Of a stretch of DNA of 64,000 nt, positions 34,848 to 46,865 are shown one piece after another. The stretch is from Tubiluchus corallicola (Eukaryota; Priapulida; Priapulimorpha; Priapulimorphida; Tubiluchidae). Position numbers and translations under genes: made by a program. The stretch's first letter is position 1; every line of letters starts with the position of its first letter. The stretch covers positions 188,001 to 252,000 of the forward strand of contig JAQGDQ010000205.1 in assembly GCA_030141605.1 (NCBI GenBank). Reading direction: 5' to 3'. The notes below the pieces were generated by a model. That model was not told the origin of the DNA. It was given only the letters and a program-made list of their open reading frames with translations, and did not search any database.

Positions 34848-37800
34848 TCACAATTCTGTATGTGTGTGATCGTGTGTAAATCTTACGTCAACTTTTCCCA
34901 GCCCTCGCTTCCAGTTATAGTAAGAAAGCAATGCCACATTCTTGGCTCCAATAGCGACCATTTCCATAGCGCTTGCTGCTCTTTCGATTGCATTAACATA
35001 AAACATGTTACGGTGTAGAACAAACTGTGGAAGAAATTCTGGTGGTTGGTATTTAGGATAAGCTTTCGTATCTATAGTTTTTGCCGTGTCAAAGCTGGTA
35101 AAAAGGAAATCCAATTGGTCTTTTGATAATGGCTCCTTTGAAAATACTTTGTACACTGGTGTGTCTATGGGATTAGAAGGGTCGTAGTTGATTGGAACTT
35201 GTCGACCGACAGAACTATAGAACAAGCTCTTGTTACAAGTAAGAAACAATTCAACATCCTTGCAAGACTTCTCGGATAAATCACAGCCTAAATTCGTTTT
35301 ATTCAGCCATCCTTGGACAAAAGTAACCACTGTCCTGTGATATGATCCCGGATCTTTTTTAATCGGTGGCCTAAACTTTTCATCAAATTCTATGTTGGAC
35401 ATGTCATCAGTGAGTGGTGTAGCAATAATAACTTGATCGTATTCATTAGTATTCACTACTCCAGTATTATCTGTCGTTGTAAGAGTATACAGACTTCTCC
35501 ACTTATCGTCATCTTTCAGTTCTATCTTTGTTACTTTTTCCAAGATAACTTTTGCTCCAGACTTTTCTATTAACAGTTTGGGAATTTGATTATTACCATT
35601 TTCTACTGCCCACAAGCCTTTTTCAACTCCAGCCATCGAGACAAAGCCTGAAAATTGTGGTAACAATTACATGCTTACCTATACTTTTAATGCTCTAACA
35701 TTAACCTATTTTATAATAAGTGACTTTCATGATAATGATATAATAATTTCCTGAAGGGATAAATTGAGGCTTACGTCTGCAGTTCTAAATAGTTATATAA
35801 AATATTTATTCTGATTGCATTAAAAGTTCACTATTAAGAAATACTATAACTATGAAAGAAAACTTGCCTTCAGTTTGAAAATTTTGGTATGTTTATGATC
35901 ACTTACCCACAAAACTATTAATAAATGTATCTTGACCGTAGTTGGTTCGAATGGCTGCTAACACAAATTCATCCACAAACAGTGAAGACATTCCCTTGTC
36001 CTTGAGTAAGGTTTTTGAGGTATACGTTGTCATGTTGTAAAATTGTGGATGCATACTGCTCAACAGTTGTTTCACGTCGGAGAAGGCATACCCATGTTTC
36101 TGATGGGAGTATATCCTACAAAAGCACACAACTGTAAGCACACACTTGAAGTATTTCAAGTGACACCTATCAAATTACATAAGCTTTTATGTTGCAGTGA
36201 CTGAAGCAACTCTGATTTGAAAAAATGAATCTCAACCAACGTTTGTCACAGCTTCGGAGATTAACTATGACAGAGTTTAAGTATATTTGTTTTCATAAGA
36301 AACTATTTGTGCGAAGAGCAGATACTTCAGCCACTGAAAACCGGCAGTTCATCTCACATAAAAACCTTGTGTTTTGCTTATGATTACACTAATAAATTGT
36401 TTTGTCCAAATGTGCCTTACTTTTGACAGTGTTGGTTAATGAAAAACCTTAAGGCTGCAACTCGACCAGAATTGCACGCACAGTTCTTCAGTGACAAAGT
36501 AAACAAGCCTAATGAAAAAGAATATCAGAAACACACACAAGCTATGCACGACCTAGTACATTACTAGTCATTGGAAAATAACAAACTTAGCTGAAGCCCT
36601 TTTTTTACAAAATTACAAACACCACACTTAATAGCTTTTCAATCACACATACCATACCGTACACAAAACATACATATCTTGAAAGTAAGCTTTTATCTTA
36701 TGTAACAATACAAATAGTCTTTATTTAAAGTCGGCATTAGGGTCAACAATTAACAAGAACTTAGAAGCAACTCTTGCCAACGAAATAAATAATAAACTAC
36801 ACCAACATAACACAGATTATCATTATCCCCCCTTTTATTCTTCATACTACGTGCCAAGCAATGCAACAGCCGGTAGCACTTTTTAAAGTCTGGTATGACA
36901 CAAGCATGTGGAATCAAACTCACAAACTCCCATTTAGCAAGCAGATGCATTATTCACTTGATATAATTCCAACTATGGGTGTTACTAACATAGCTGTTAT
37001 TCAGAATCATATTGTTGATATTGTTTCTGTCAAGTTGAACTTATGTACAGTGAAAGTTGTGTCTAATTTATGCAGTCTTAATTAGTACAAAATTTAAGCT
37101 TGTAACACAGTATCACATCAAATACAATACCTGTCAAACAAAGTTAGCATGGTGTGTAACCAGGACTCCAATCTTATTGAGCTCATTCCATATCGCCACA
37201 TTATATGTGCTAAATTCACTAGGTTCCAACTGCTCTCTTTAAATACAACCTCTTCCCCATTAAATAAAGCCATCTTGTATGAGGGACGAGCTCTTTTTTT
37301 CAGATCTGTAATGCACAGCATAACATAACATATAATTCCATTTGTAGCTTAAACGAATTCACATGTTATACCTTAAATGCAGCATTGTCCACAATATTCT
37401 GCTAAATTTATTCACACAAGTGACAAAGCCAAAGTTTATCATATTTGATGAATTGCAAGGTATTGTTGCTAATTACTAAAAAACCTAAATAAAATGCTCC
37501 CTTAAACGGACAGATTACAGCACTTAAAACTATGTCAGATAAGACAACTATAATGTCTACATTTAATGAGTGCACTGATTTAATAGTCAGTGCCAATTGG
37601 AACTACTCAGCATGGACACACCACCAATGATATTCCCTGCGCACTGCCACTGAATCGGCACACCTAATATTGCAATCTAAAGTTGCTCTATCAACAAAAG
37701 CTGTCATGAAAGCAAAACACTTACTAAAATCGTCTGCAAATGTCTGCATATACTGGTTACGTGGATGAATCATTGTTCCACCAGCTTCATATACATTGTT

Positions 37801-39009
37801 GCCAATCTTTACTGTTGCTAAACGACCGCCAATGCCGCCTGGTTCACACACATCAATCTCAACGTTCCCATTGAAAATGTCATGTAGAAAATATGCAGTA
37901 GCTGCACCACCAAGACCACCACCAATAATAGCTGTAATAAAAAAATATGAATGCCGACAAATTTATAAAATGATAATTCATGATATGATTAGATTACATA
38001 TTTTAGAAAAAATTCCCACACTAAAATTTTGTACCGTTTTGCCTGTAATTTCATAATTTTGAACTGGCAGATTAAAAAACATTCATGCATAGCAAACTAT
38101 GCTTTCCTGTTGGTAGCATACTTTTCTGCTTCACTAACTCACTCAATTCTTCCAACTGTCCTCCCAAATCTTTCCTTTTTCACACTTCAGTGGGTTCACA
38201 CAAGTTATTTTCTTTTAGTTCTATGAGCCCGCTGCTGTATGAAAATCAGTAGCAACATCCACAGATCTTTGTATCATGCACTGTCAATTACTGTAATTAC
38301 GGTAATTATCATTTCGTACACCATTACGCCATTGTACTTGCTTACTGATATAAAGTTAACTGAATTGATGTCAAGCCATTCTCAATTAAAAAAAATTCTT
38401 AAAATAGTATTCATATTATTTACAGAAAAATTTAGGACAACTTTATATTGACTACACATTTTACCATTAACAAAAATAAAAAAATAAAAACGAAAATTTT
38501 TCACTTTTTGTGCAAATCCACCTTACCATCACTAAAGTGCCACTGTGTGGTTAATGTGATTTCACTAGATCCACTTCATCAATAGATGAGCAACGCTTAG
38601 TTTGAAAGATCAAATTTCACTGTATTTTTAGCAACTTCTAATTTTTATGTTTCTTTTATACTAGTGACTTCTTTTTAATTCAGCTCTTCACCAATTTGTT
38701 CGTGCTTCGTCATACATATTTCGCTACACCTTGGAGTTTACTTATATCGCTGCTACACATATCATCTACCGATAGTTTAATCTCATCGGATATTTCTCGC
38801 TTTATTTCTTCACATTCAAAGCCGTACTGAGTTGTCATTTTCTTGTTTGCAAGAAAGAGGTAAAAAAGTGTACTTCAGTGTTAAAGTTAGTACTAACCCA
38901 CTTTTGGAAATTTCTTTGTTTTGTCGTCGTCCAGTCTATTTGCAAAAGTATTTAATATTAGCAAAAAACCTACAAAACTCTTAACAACCATTCCACTAAA
39001 GAAGGCCAT
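34848..39009 (-). CDS. PCYOX1: Prenylcysteine oxidase (FAD-dependent thioether oxidase)
   Basis: Exons in gene order (minus): 39009-38898, 37931-37725, 37305-37131, 36115-35907, 35647-34848; 1503 nt, 500 aa (human 505). Residues ~1-28 look like a cleavable signal peptide (hydrophobic VVKSFVGFLLILNTFA). The dinucleotide fold has AIIGGGLGGAATAYFL (GxGxxG at 41-46), then GGIGGRLATVKI and YEAGGTMIHPRN, matching VGGRLATMMVQG and YEAGGSVIHPLN of human PCYOX1. Later blocks also match: VFKESSWNLV, MWRYGMSSIRL, VLAAIRTNYGQDT, GLWAVENGN, IERAASAMEMVAIGAKNVAL. Known reaction: releases cysteine, an isoprenoid aldehyde and H2O2 from farnesyl- or geranylgeranyl-cysteine in the lysosome. The chain ends HTEL, echoing the KTEL end of the human protein. 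Could equally be labelled PCYOX1L-like; the paralogue cannot be settled. Confidence 0.94.
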
Positions 39010-39285
39010 ATTTACCGGTCGTTATGCGATCGCTTATCAGTCTTATATGATTTCCAGTCCCAATGTAGCCGATTGCAGACAAGTATAATTTACTAAGCAT
39101 AAAAATGCTAAAATTTTGCTAATTTATTATGCTGGAATTTTTTTAGCGCATTTGATATCGTGTTTGTGTCCAATTAAATTATTATACCTTTTGAGAATGA
39201 CTGTTGATGTGATTTGAATGAATGAGCCATATCAAAGAAAAAGTGTTTTGTTCTTGCATGTCTTTTGAGTATATCAATATTCTGA

Positions 39286-39320
39286 GGGATACGTTGTAAT
39301 TATGTTCTACAACGTATCCC
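39286..39320. other. Perfect 13-bp-arm hairpin upstream of prenylcysteine oxidase
   Basis: Arms GGGATACGTTGTA (39286-39298) and TACAACGTATCCC (39308-39320) are exact reverse complements around the 9-base loop ATTATGTTC. Weaker pairing continues outward (tatcaat on the left, tattgata on the right). It lies about 280 bp upstream of the oxidase start codon. Confidence 0.85.
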
Positions 39321-40806
39321 ACAACTTCAAGTATATTGATAGATTCAAGTGGTAAACAGGAACAAATCCGCTTTATTGATACTTCGATATAGCTCATTCA
39401 CTTCAAGTTAGCTCAACGGTTTTTCTCAAAAAGGACATAATAGGACAGAATCACATAGCCAATAAAATGTCCTGAAGTATGGAAAGAAGTTTATGGCCTG
39501 AACTTCAGCACTGGCGACCCTGACTGCAAAACCAGCTGCAACAAGGCTCACTGTCCTGACAAATCATCCATCACTTCCTAAACTTACATAATATGATTGT
39601 TCCGTGTGCAACATACGACATGCACACTGAATTGTTATAAAATTAAGTGATAGAATCCATTTGTTCCATGTTTCTTGGCAAACGGCCTGAAAATTACTTC
39701 ATGCTGATTACATACGTTTAGTGACAGCAAATCTTGTGTAAGAGACTGGTGGCTACCAATACCAGAACGTATACTCTACATATTTGTTCGTCATTTGTGC
39801 CTTGCATCTTAATCTGTATTGTTGCAAGTGTAAATCGCTAAATGGCCACTATCCTTTATTTGTCCTTTAAATGAGCAAGTCAGAGCGATTGTGAATAAAT
39901 GTTGCCTTTGTCATTAATAGGACTGTGTCACTCTTTTATTTTGCAAAATTTCCTATACATTTCCAGGTCAAGAAATTTTCTTGATTTTTAGTTCATAAAG
40001 ATTTTCAACAATAGCTTCCAAAGCAACAAAACGAATCATATCAACTTGCTACCATGTACACAGGTGCCAGATGACAATATTTCTCCTCACTTATTAATGA
40101 AGGTAAACAGATTCATATCACCCTCTTTACCGCCATAACTCTTTTCAGATTCATTTCACCGCTATAACTTAAAAGGAAACACCAAATCTGCTTACATAAG
40201 TGTTCAGCGCTGGCTGCTGTTATTTTCTGTGAATACACCCCCAGGTGCAAAAAAATTACCTTAGCGTGCCAATAATAGCCTGAGCTAAGGAGCACAGCAG
40301 GGTAGATCAACCAATGCTGGGTAACTGTCTAGCACAAGTGCAAGGCAAAATTTTTATCAATCAGTTAGCAAAAACTTGTTTACATACAGAGAAAACAATA
40401 GAACTTGCCTTGTTCTTATATGATTTACTTGTATGTTGGTTGTTACTTTTCCAAATTTCATTGAATTTGGAGAGAGAGGAAAGTTTAGTTAATAAGGTTT
40501 TGATTTTATGTAAATGTATGTACCCATTGGGAAGGAGTTTAGCCTATTCATTTTAATAGCTACAATCTACCTTTGAGAACTGTCCACAGTAAATTATTTA
40601 AGCATCAAATACTTTTAATCATCATAGCTGGTAATGAACCTAAGTTTGTAAAGCAGGAAATCTAGTCCAAAACTGAAATAAATCATTTCCAATTTAGGGT
40701 ACTTTAAAATAGGTTTATATTAAGTGTTTGTCAAATAATTATTATATTTCATTTCAAAACACAAATGTGGTTTCAAAAATGCTCATAAAATTATACTGAA
40801 AATACA

Positions 40807-40812
40807 TTTATT
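40807..40812 (-). terminator. Candidate poly(A) signal, GNPDA
   Basis: TTTATT on the plus strand is AATAAA on the minus strand, 383 bases beyond the GNPDA stop. Usage inferred. Confidence 0.35.
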
Positions 40813-41194
40813 AGCTAACTTCAGTATGAAACATAGATACAACATATTATACATGTCACAATACAGATATATAAACCTTAACTAAAATTAAAGTCCATAA
40901 TGCATGCATTAACTTGTTCTTTTACATTTCTCTGCGTAACCTGCCTCAAAATTTTTGTAGATTCTATCCAGCAGCAAATAAGTACATAAAGGATAGTAGC
41001 TAGCATAATAAATTCAAACCAGACATAGTTAACCGAGCACTTGTTAATAGTTACTGTTCAGTAGCATGACTCGAGGAACAAATAAGCAGTCAAATATAAC
41101 ATCAAATAATGGATGTGACAAATTTTTAAATTTCACTTTGAAAGTGATTTGAGAAAAAACTGTTCCTTTGAGATTACAACTTTTGAAATTTTAA

Positions 41195-42085
41195 CTATCG
41201 CGATTCCAACTGAATGCGCGCTCGCTTCGTTCCTCCTTTTTGCTCATCATTGTCATCATTTTCCTTTATGTATTCTTCAGGATCTTCTATCAGTTTATTG
41301 TGCACGTGCATTAAGCCTTTGAAATACTTCACAGTTTTAACTCTAAGTTCAAGAGTAGCATCTTCATCACATATGAATAACGTGTGACGATGCTGTTGAA
41401 ATGCAGATACTGTCCACATATGATTAACTCCTTCCTCTATGGCTTTATGTAAGGCAAATGCCTTATGAGGCCCTGTAATGAGAATTACAACCTCATTGGC
41501 ATCCATAACTGTCTGTACGCCAACAGTAAGCGCCATTGTCGGGACTTTACTTAGATCATTGCCAAAAAATCTGGCGTTTGCAACAATGGTATCTTGTGCT
41601 AATGTTTTAACTCTTGTCCGAGACACCAGACTTGAACCGGGTTCATTGAAAGCTATGTGGCCATCTGGTCCGATTCCTCCAAGAAACAGTTCGATGCCTC
41701 CTGCTTGCTTAATTTTTTCTTCAAACTGGACACACTCCTGAACTAGGTCAGCTGCATTCCCATCCAAAATATGCACATTCTCTGGTAAAATATCGATATG
41801 CTTGAATAGGTTGTTCCACATGTATGAATGATAACTTTCTGGATGATCTCGAGGTAATCCTACATACTCGTCCATATTGAATGTCTTAACGTACCTAAAT
41901 GACAATTTTCCGGCTTTGTGAAACTCAATAAATTTTTCGTATGTCCCCTTGGGTGTGCTACCTGTTGGCAATCCAAGAGTAAAATACTTGTTTGGCCCAG
42001 GCTTAAAAACATGAATTCTGCGCATGATGTATCGCGCTGTCCAGTCACTGACTTTATCATAATTGTCCAAAATAATAAGACGCAT
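41195..42085 (-). CDS. GNPDA1: Glucosamine-6-phosphate deaminase (isomerase), intronless
   Basis: A single uninterrupted frame of 296 aa, close to the 289 aa of human GNPDA1. Converts glucosamine-6-phosphate to fructose-6-phosphate and ammonia in the cytosol, linking hexosamine breakdown to glycolysis. Diagnostic blocks: FTLGLPTGSTPKGTYEKFI (phosphate/substrate loop), VKTFNMDEYVGLPRDHPESY (catalytic Asp region), GGIGPDGHIAFNEPGSSLVS (catalytic His region), RTRVKTLAQDTI, VPTMALTVGVQTVMDA and EEGVNHMWTVSAFQQH. Identity to the vertebrate enzyme is high until about residue 272, after which a charged tail (ENDDNDEQKGGTKRARIQ) is specific. The start has an A at -3 (AAAATG). No introns, unlike every other complete gene here, and no obvious A-tract or flanking duplication at its 3' end. 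GNPDA1 versus GNPDA2 assignment is not resolved. Confidence 0.97.
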   Translation of the reverse strand: MRLIILDNYDKVSDWTARYIMRRIHVFKPGPNKYFTLGLPTGSTPKGTYEKFIEFHKAGKLSFRYVKTFNMDEYVGLPRDHPESYHSYMWNNLFKHIDILPENVHILDGNAADLVQECVQFEEKIKQAGGIELFLGGIGPDGHIAFNEPGSSLVSRTRVKTLAQDTIVANARFFGNDLSKVPTMALTVGVQTVMDANEVVILITGPHKAFALHKAIEEGVNHMWTVSAFQQHRHTLFICDEDATLELRVKTVKYFKGLMHVHNKLIEDPEEYIKENDDNDEQKGGTKRARIQLESR

Positions 42086-43725
42086 TTTACTTTGTTATAT
42101 TTTCGTGCTTATGCGCAAACAAAGGCACAAAAAACTCAAAATTAAGACTCTTAGCGCATCTAACCGATTAAGCAACCAGCAACATGCAAAATCTTAGCTA
42201 TCACCTTGGTGTCAATTCAAGTTTGCTTGCTCACATCGAATTTTAACTGTTGAAAAAATAAACTGAATTGAATTGATTTGATTTGCTCAAATACATTATG
42301 GCCGCAAACTTAATTTTTTTACTCGCGTACTCAATTTAGCATACAAATCCTTTCAGTCGACTCTTGAAATCTAGATTTAAACTCCTGTTTGACAATGATT
42401 ATTCATTTAAGCGTAATTATTCCAGTTAAATGTGTTCTTTGGACTGACAGTACATCTGTTACATCTGATTGATAAGATTCCATATCATCAGCTAAATGAC
42501 TTTGTTTAATATCAGATTTAAGTCCTCTACAATTGAAAGTTCCATCTCTTAAATTCTCCTTTCGCCACAACATTATGCAGACAGAAAGAAAAGTAGAATA
42601 CTCCAACAAATGTTAAATATAGAAATTCTTCGCTAAAATATGTACCTTTTCAACGAGTTGTTGCGCGTCACTGACAACAGTCCAAAAATGCCACCTTCCG
42701 AAGTTCTGTTTCTTGCGTATTGCCATCCACTGTATGATACCATGTTGGAGATGCTGTAGAAGTTACAATTTAAATAGAAACAGGCAAGTCACTTAAGAAC
42801 ATTTTTATCATTCATCTTTTCATCTGCAACTGTTGTCACATCATTATCATGATTCATTTATTATAACTAGTGACATTGTAGGTAATCATTACCAAGCAAT
42901 ATGTCCATAATTATACTAATAATGATGGAAGTCTGATTTCAAGTATCAGAGATCATTTTGTGCAGATTGTCTAACTGAGAAACAATTCTTTAAACATAGA
43001 TATAGATATTTTTTATCTCCTCATTTACAACAGAATGCAAATTGACTATTATTGTTATACATATATAGTTTTTAATTAAGCAGGATAAAATCCTGTTTAA
43101 GGATAGCGTTAGGAGTGTGCAGGAGAACAAATAATCAAAGACCAATTGGTCATCAAGTTAGCTGGATCAGTCAAGTGTTGTCACCACTTTCAGATTTTCA
43201 GTTAACCATGCCTTACATCAGTACATAGTGTATGAAGTAACAACACTCCTTAAGACTAATACTAGTCTTTAAATCCAGAACGTGCATGCAAAATTCCTTT
43301 GTATAAAGGGTGCATATAATTCAACGTTTATGCTTAAACTTCTGTGTACAATGTTTTTTCCATCCACTACTTTCAGGAGCCTAAACAGATGTACTGATCG
43401 TAATGATTTACCTGTATGTCACTGCAGTGAAGAGGTTCTCTATGAAGAGCAGTGGCATTGATGACCATGACTTTTGCTCTATCTTCCATACAAGCTCATT
43501 TTAAGAAATTTAAATGCGTGTCCTCTTGTTCTTTTTGTGTCCTGTTTCTTATATTATATGCCTGTCGTTTGATCTATATATGCACACTGTGTCTTGCCAT
43601 ACTTGTGTCGCCTGTAATTTAGGCTAACCAGTCCTACGTCCTGGCTCCTTGAGCCATTGCAGATATTCTTTCCCAGAGTTCTGTTGCAAGGTTGGAGCTT
43701 AATTTGGAAGCAGTAAAATCTGAAG

Positions 43726-44108
43726 TAAGGGTGAGCATCGAACATTCGAGTTTGAACTTCTGAATCGAATTCGAACGAGTTTTTTTATGTCAAATTTGAT
43801 TCGCATCTGAAACTATAGATTTCAATGATTCAGCACTTCAATCATATGTGCCCTTTATCATTAAAACAATTAAAACGCCAAGCAATCAGCATAATTTAGC
43901 TGTGATTTCTGTGCACAATTTTAAACAAACTAATAGTGGTTTTACTACAGACCAAAATCAAGTAATGTGCATGACTTTGTAAGACTAATTTTTACTGGTG
44001 GTTCAAAAATCTTTCAATCTCAACTCGAATGCGAAATACCGAAGTTCGGTTCGATTAGGATTCGAAAGTCACAAATTCGATTCGAATTAGCTTTAATGCT
44101 CACCCCTA
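43726..44108. mobile_element. Non-autonomous hAT-like element, copy with 8-bp target duplication
   Basis: Left end taagggtgagcat and right end atgctcaccccta are terminal inverted repeats with one mismatch. Flanks atctgaag (43718-43725) and atttgaag (44109-44116) match at 7 of 8 bases, as expected for a hAT target-site duplication. Subterminal GAATTCGAA-type motifs occur at both ends. The centre (ctgtgatttctgtgcacaat, tttttactggtggttcaaa) matches, in inverted orientation, the copy at 51669-52047. No transposase. Confidence 0.85.
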
Positions 44109-45299
44109 ATTTGAAGTGACAAATGAATTATGAGTATCAGTGGCTTCAACAAAACGCAAATGCCTTGACTTTTAACTGCACGAAGATAAATAAAAACGAA
44201 AGAGGTAAGATATAAAAACTTCGCGATTGGGGTTTTTCACGTCTCCTTCCTTCGTCTGGAAAAGCCGGAATAAACATGCAAACGCAAACATGCAAGATTT
44301 CCGCCCTTCTTGTCTTGTTTTGCAGGTGCCCTGATCATGCAAGCAAGCTACCGACGTGTTTGCATTTTTTCCATGATTCATCACCATGGCGTGTTATGTG
44401 AAGCTCTTCAGTTTTATTCTCTGTGAGAATTTTCAGTGAACTCATCCAGGTCTAACACCATATCTTCGTTCATTATCTTAAACACCTATACAAGGTCATT
44501 TGTATCACGCGCTGTTCTAAGGTATATTGTTTAAATCAACATATTTGGCGAAAAACATTTTTGGACCTTTTCCATCACTTCTCCGTGGGCTTTAAACAAC
44601 AACAGCATACCCCAACAGTGGTTTAGTTACAGTTTTGCAAAGAGGCAGCAATGCTTATTCAAATAGGGCAATTTTTTCCGGGGGTACTAAAAAGTTTTCT
44701 TGAAATTTTCGAAGTGAGTGCTTAACATGCTCTTTTTTCTTTCTTGCTCTTGTAGATTCAGTCACTGAATCATTGCATTACTGTGATAGCCTTATTTTAA
44801 CACAGCATACTTGTAATGATCTTGTGTGACCTGATATATTAAACATTGTACAATTTTGTTTTATCATAGTTACTCTAGCATAACTGAGGTGCAGAATACT
44901 ATAAAGTATGGGAGTGTATTCTAGACATTATGTTCACCTCTAGCATCATATTCTACACCAACAAACAAAATACTGTAATTTAAAATATTGGGTCCAGAAA
45001 TTCGGGTCCAGATTTTAGTTATTAATTTAGGGGGTTGAGCCCAATAATGTAATGGAACACGCTAAAATTCACAAATGAAAATTCATGGCTAGGCCATAAA
45101 TGGCAAAAATAACTTTCTAAACAATTCCCATTCATTTTATTAAATTACTACAATAATATTTACTGTATTGGTTTGCCAATTCCTGGTTTAATTAGTGCAA
45201 GTGTTTAACTTGTTTTAATGCAAATGTAGTAGATTATACTAATTATAATTTTGACAATGAGAAATTATTAGAGTAGCCTGTATAATTCCATTATTAACA

Positions 45300-46055
45300 A
45301 GGGTATAAGTAGGACGATGTAGGACAATTGGCATACATGGGCTAGCCCAAGTAGGACGCATCGCACATGGGCTGCCTAAGTAGGACACTAGAAACAGGTC
45401 GCGAATTGAGTTGTTAAGCATACTGGCACCGTCCGTTGTCCTTGTTTATGGAATAATAATAATTAAAAATGTCAATATACGTTGAATAATTTATTATACA
45501 TCTGATAAAATAAAAGAATTTTATTCTGAGCTGGAAGAATTCATATTTGCCACTATTAATCTTCTTTGAAGTGAAATAAGCCAACTTTTTAGGCGATCCA
45601 ACATTTGTTTAAGATATATCATTTTTTATTTTTGCTTTGCTTCACATACAAGTGATCCTTTTCACTCCCACCTGGACAAATAATTGCTTTCTACTAAGTA
45701 AACGGGTTAGCGAGTTATGTGCCCTGCATAGTTTCTCTCTTTAAAGCATTAGACACTTAGTTTACTGTTATGATGATATTAATGGAGCAAATAATAGTGA
45801 TGATATTGTTGTAAAAAAGACATTTGTAAATTGTCAAGGACTATCCATCATTATTATAAAGTTGCTTTTTTTCTAAAACAAATTTAATTGTATTGTATGT
45901 TTTTGTATGTCATAAATCTCGATTCTTGATAAAAATCGCTAGTGTCGTACTTGGGCTACCCATCTACGACACTGCTTTTCCGCAAATTTAGCACATGGTG
46001 TTTTGCCGGAAGTGTCCTACTTCGGCTAGTGGGTTACTCGTCGCCCTACAACTTA
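45300..46055. mobile_element. Candidate inverted-repeat element with aagtaggac motifs
   Basis: On the left, gctagcccaagtaggac and related aagtaggacg phrases recur about four times (45307-45388); on the right, gtcgtacttgggctaccc and gtgtcctacttcggctag give the same words in reverse complement (45942-46030). The AT-rich interior has no coding frame. Exact ends and target duplication were not resolved. Confidence 0.5.
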
Positions 46056-46865
46056 CACATAATTATTTTTATCTTCTGCTAGACCATGGAGTGCTGAAGC
46101 ACAACTGAAACAGTATTGTGGGATAGTATGTGAGTGCTGAGTAGCAAGGCGATTGACTGAGAATGCCACAGAGCATCCAGTAAGAGAGTGCCTTATTCTG
46201 GTACCAATAGTGGCAGTGTTCTGGCATTAGAGTTTCTAAGAAATCCCTCAAGAAAAGCCGATTTTATCTTTTATTCGTTTTCTAAGTCATTTATTAGTTG
46301 AGGGTTTTACTTAATTACTTTCCAAACAGTGAATTTTCACTTGCTTTCACTGGTTGGTGACTCTAACAATCACTTGGAACTATAGCATCTTGTGATTTTG
46401 CAAGAGGATGCATACTACATGGCACCTCTAAATTCAAAATAGTACCCGTGATTGGGTGCAGGTGTGATAGTGCCCCTCAAAAGGAAAACACTGCCAGATA
46501 GACCTACAAATGACTCACAGTATTCAGTTGACCTCCTAATAATACAACTTCTTTGACTGACAATTTTTGCAACACGAACGGTATGGTCTTGAACTTTAGT
46601 GAACCAGTTATGTAAGCTTTGTTGATCATATCACTGCACAATACATTGATAGTGAATTGTGGATTTAGGTAATCTTTGTATAATATTTTAAGAGAACCAA
46701 ATTTTAGTTCAGTTTCATAAGTCCTGTAACAGATACTAATATATAAAATTTAATCATCAAAATATAAGTATAAACCAAAACCACTGCACCTAAAACATAC
46801 CAGAAGAAGACAATTACAAGGCAATTTTTTAATGGCAATGTTACTGTTGTTTTTCAGATTGAAAA

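Larger units (their letters stand above)
39010..41194. other. Intergenic between prenylcysteine oxidase and GNPDA
   Basis: The promoter of the minus-strand prenylcysteine oxidase gene should lie just above 39009. Otherwise I see a strong hairpin (39286-39320) and the GNPDA 3' end, with AATAAA on the minus strand at 40807-40812. No gene recognised. Confidence 0.45.
42086..46865. other. Intergenic region between GNPDA and DTWD1
   Basis: No protein-coding exon recognised in about 4.8 kb. Holds a complete hAT-like miniature element (43726-44108) and an inverted-repeat element (45300-46055). The GNPDA promoter should lie just above 42085 and non-coding 5' exon(s) of DTWD1 may lie upstream of the acceptor near 46858. 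Confidence 0.45.

Noticed and set aside
42403-42609. Minus-strand frame containing FNCRGLKSDIKQS
   Set aside because: The phrase vaguely recalls the start of retroelement endonucleases (N-x-R-G), but no further endonuclease motif follows, so it is not called.
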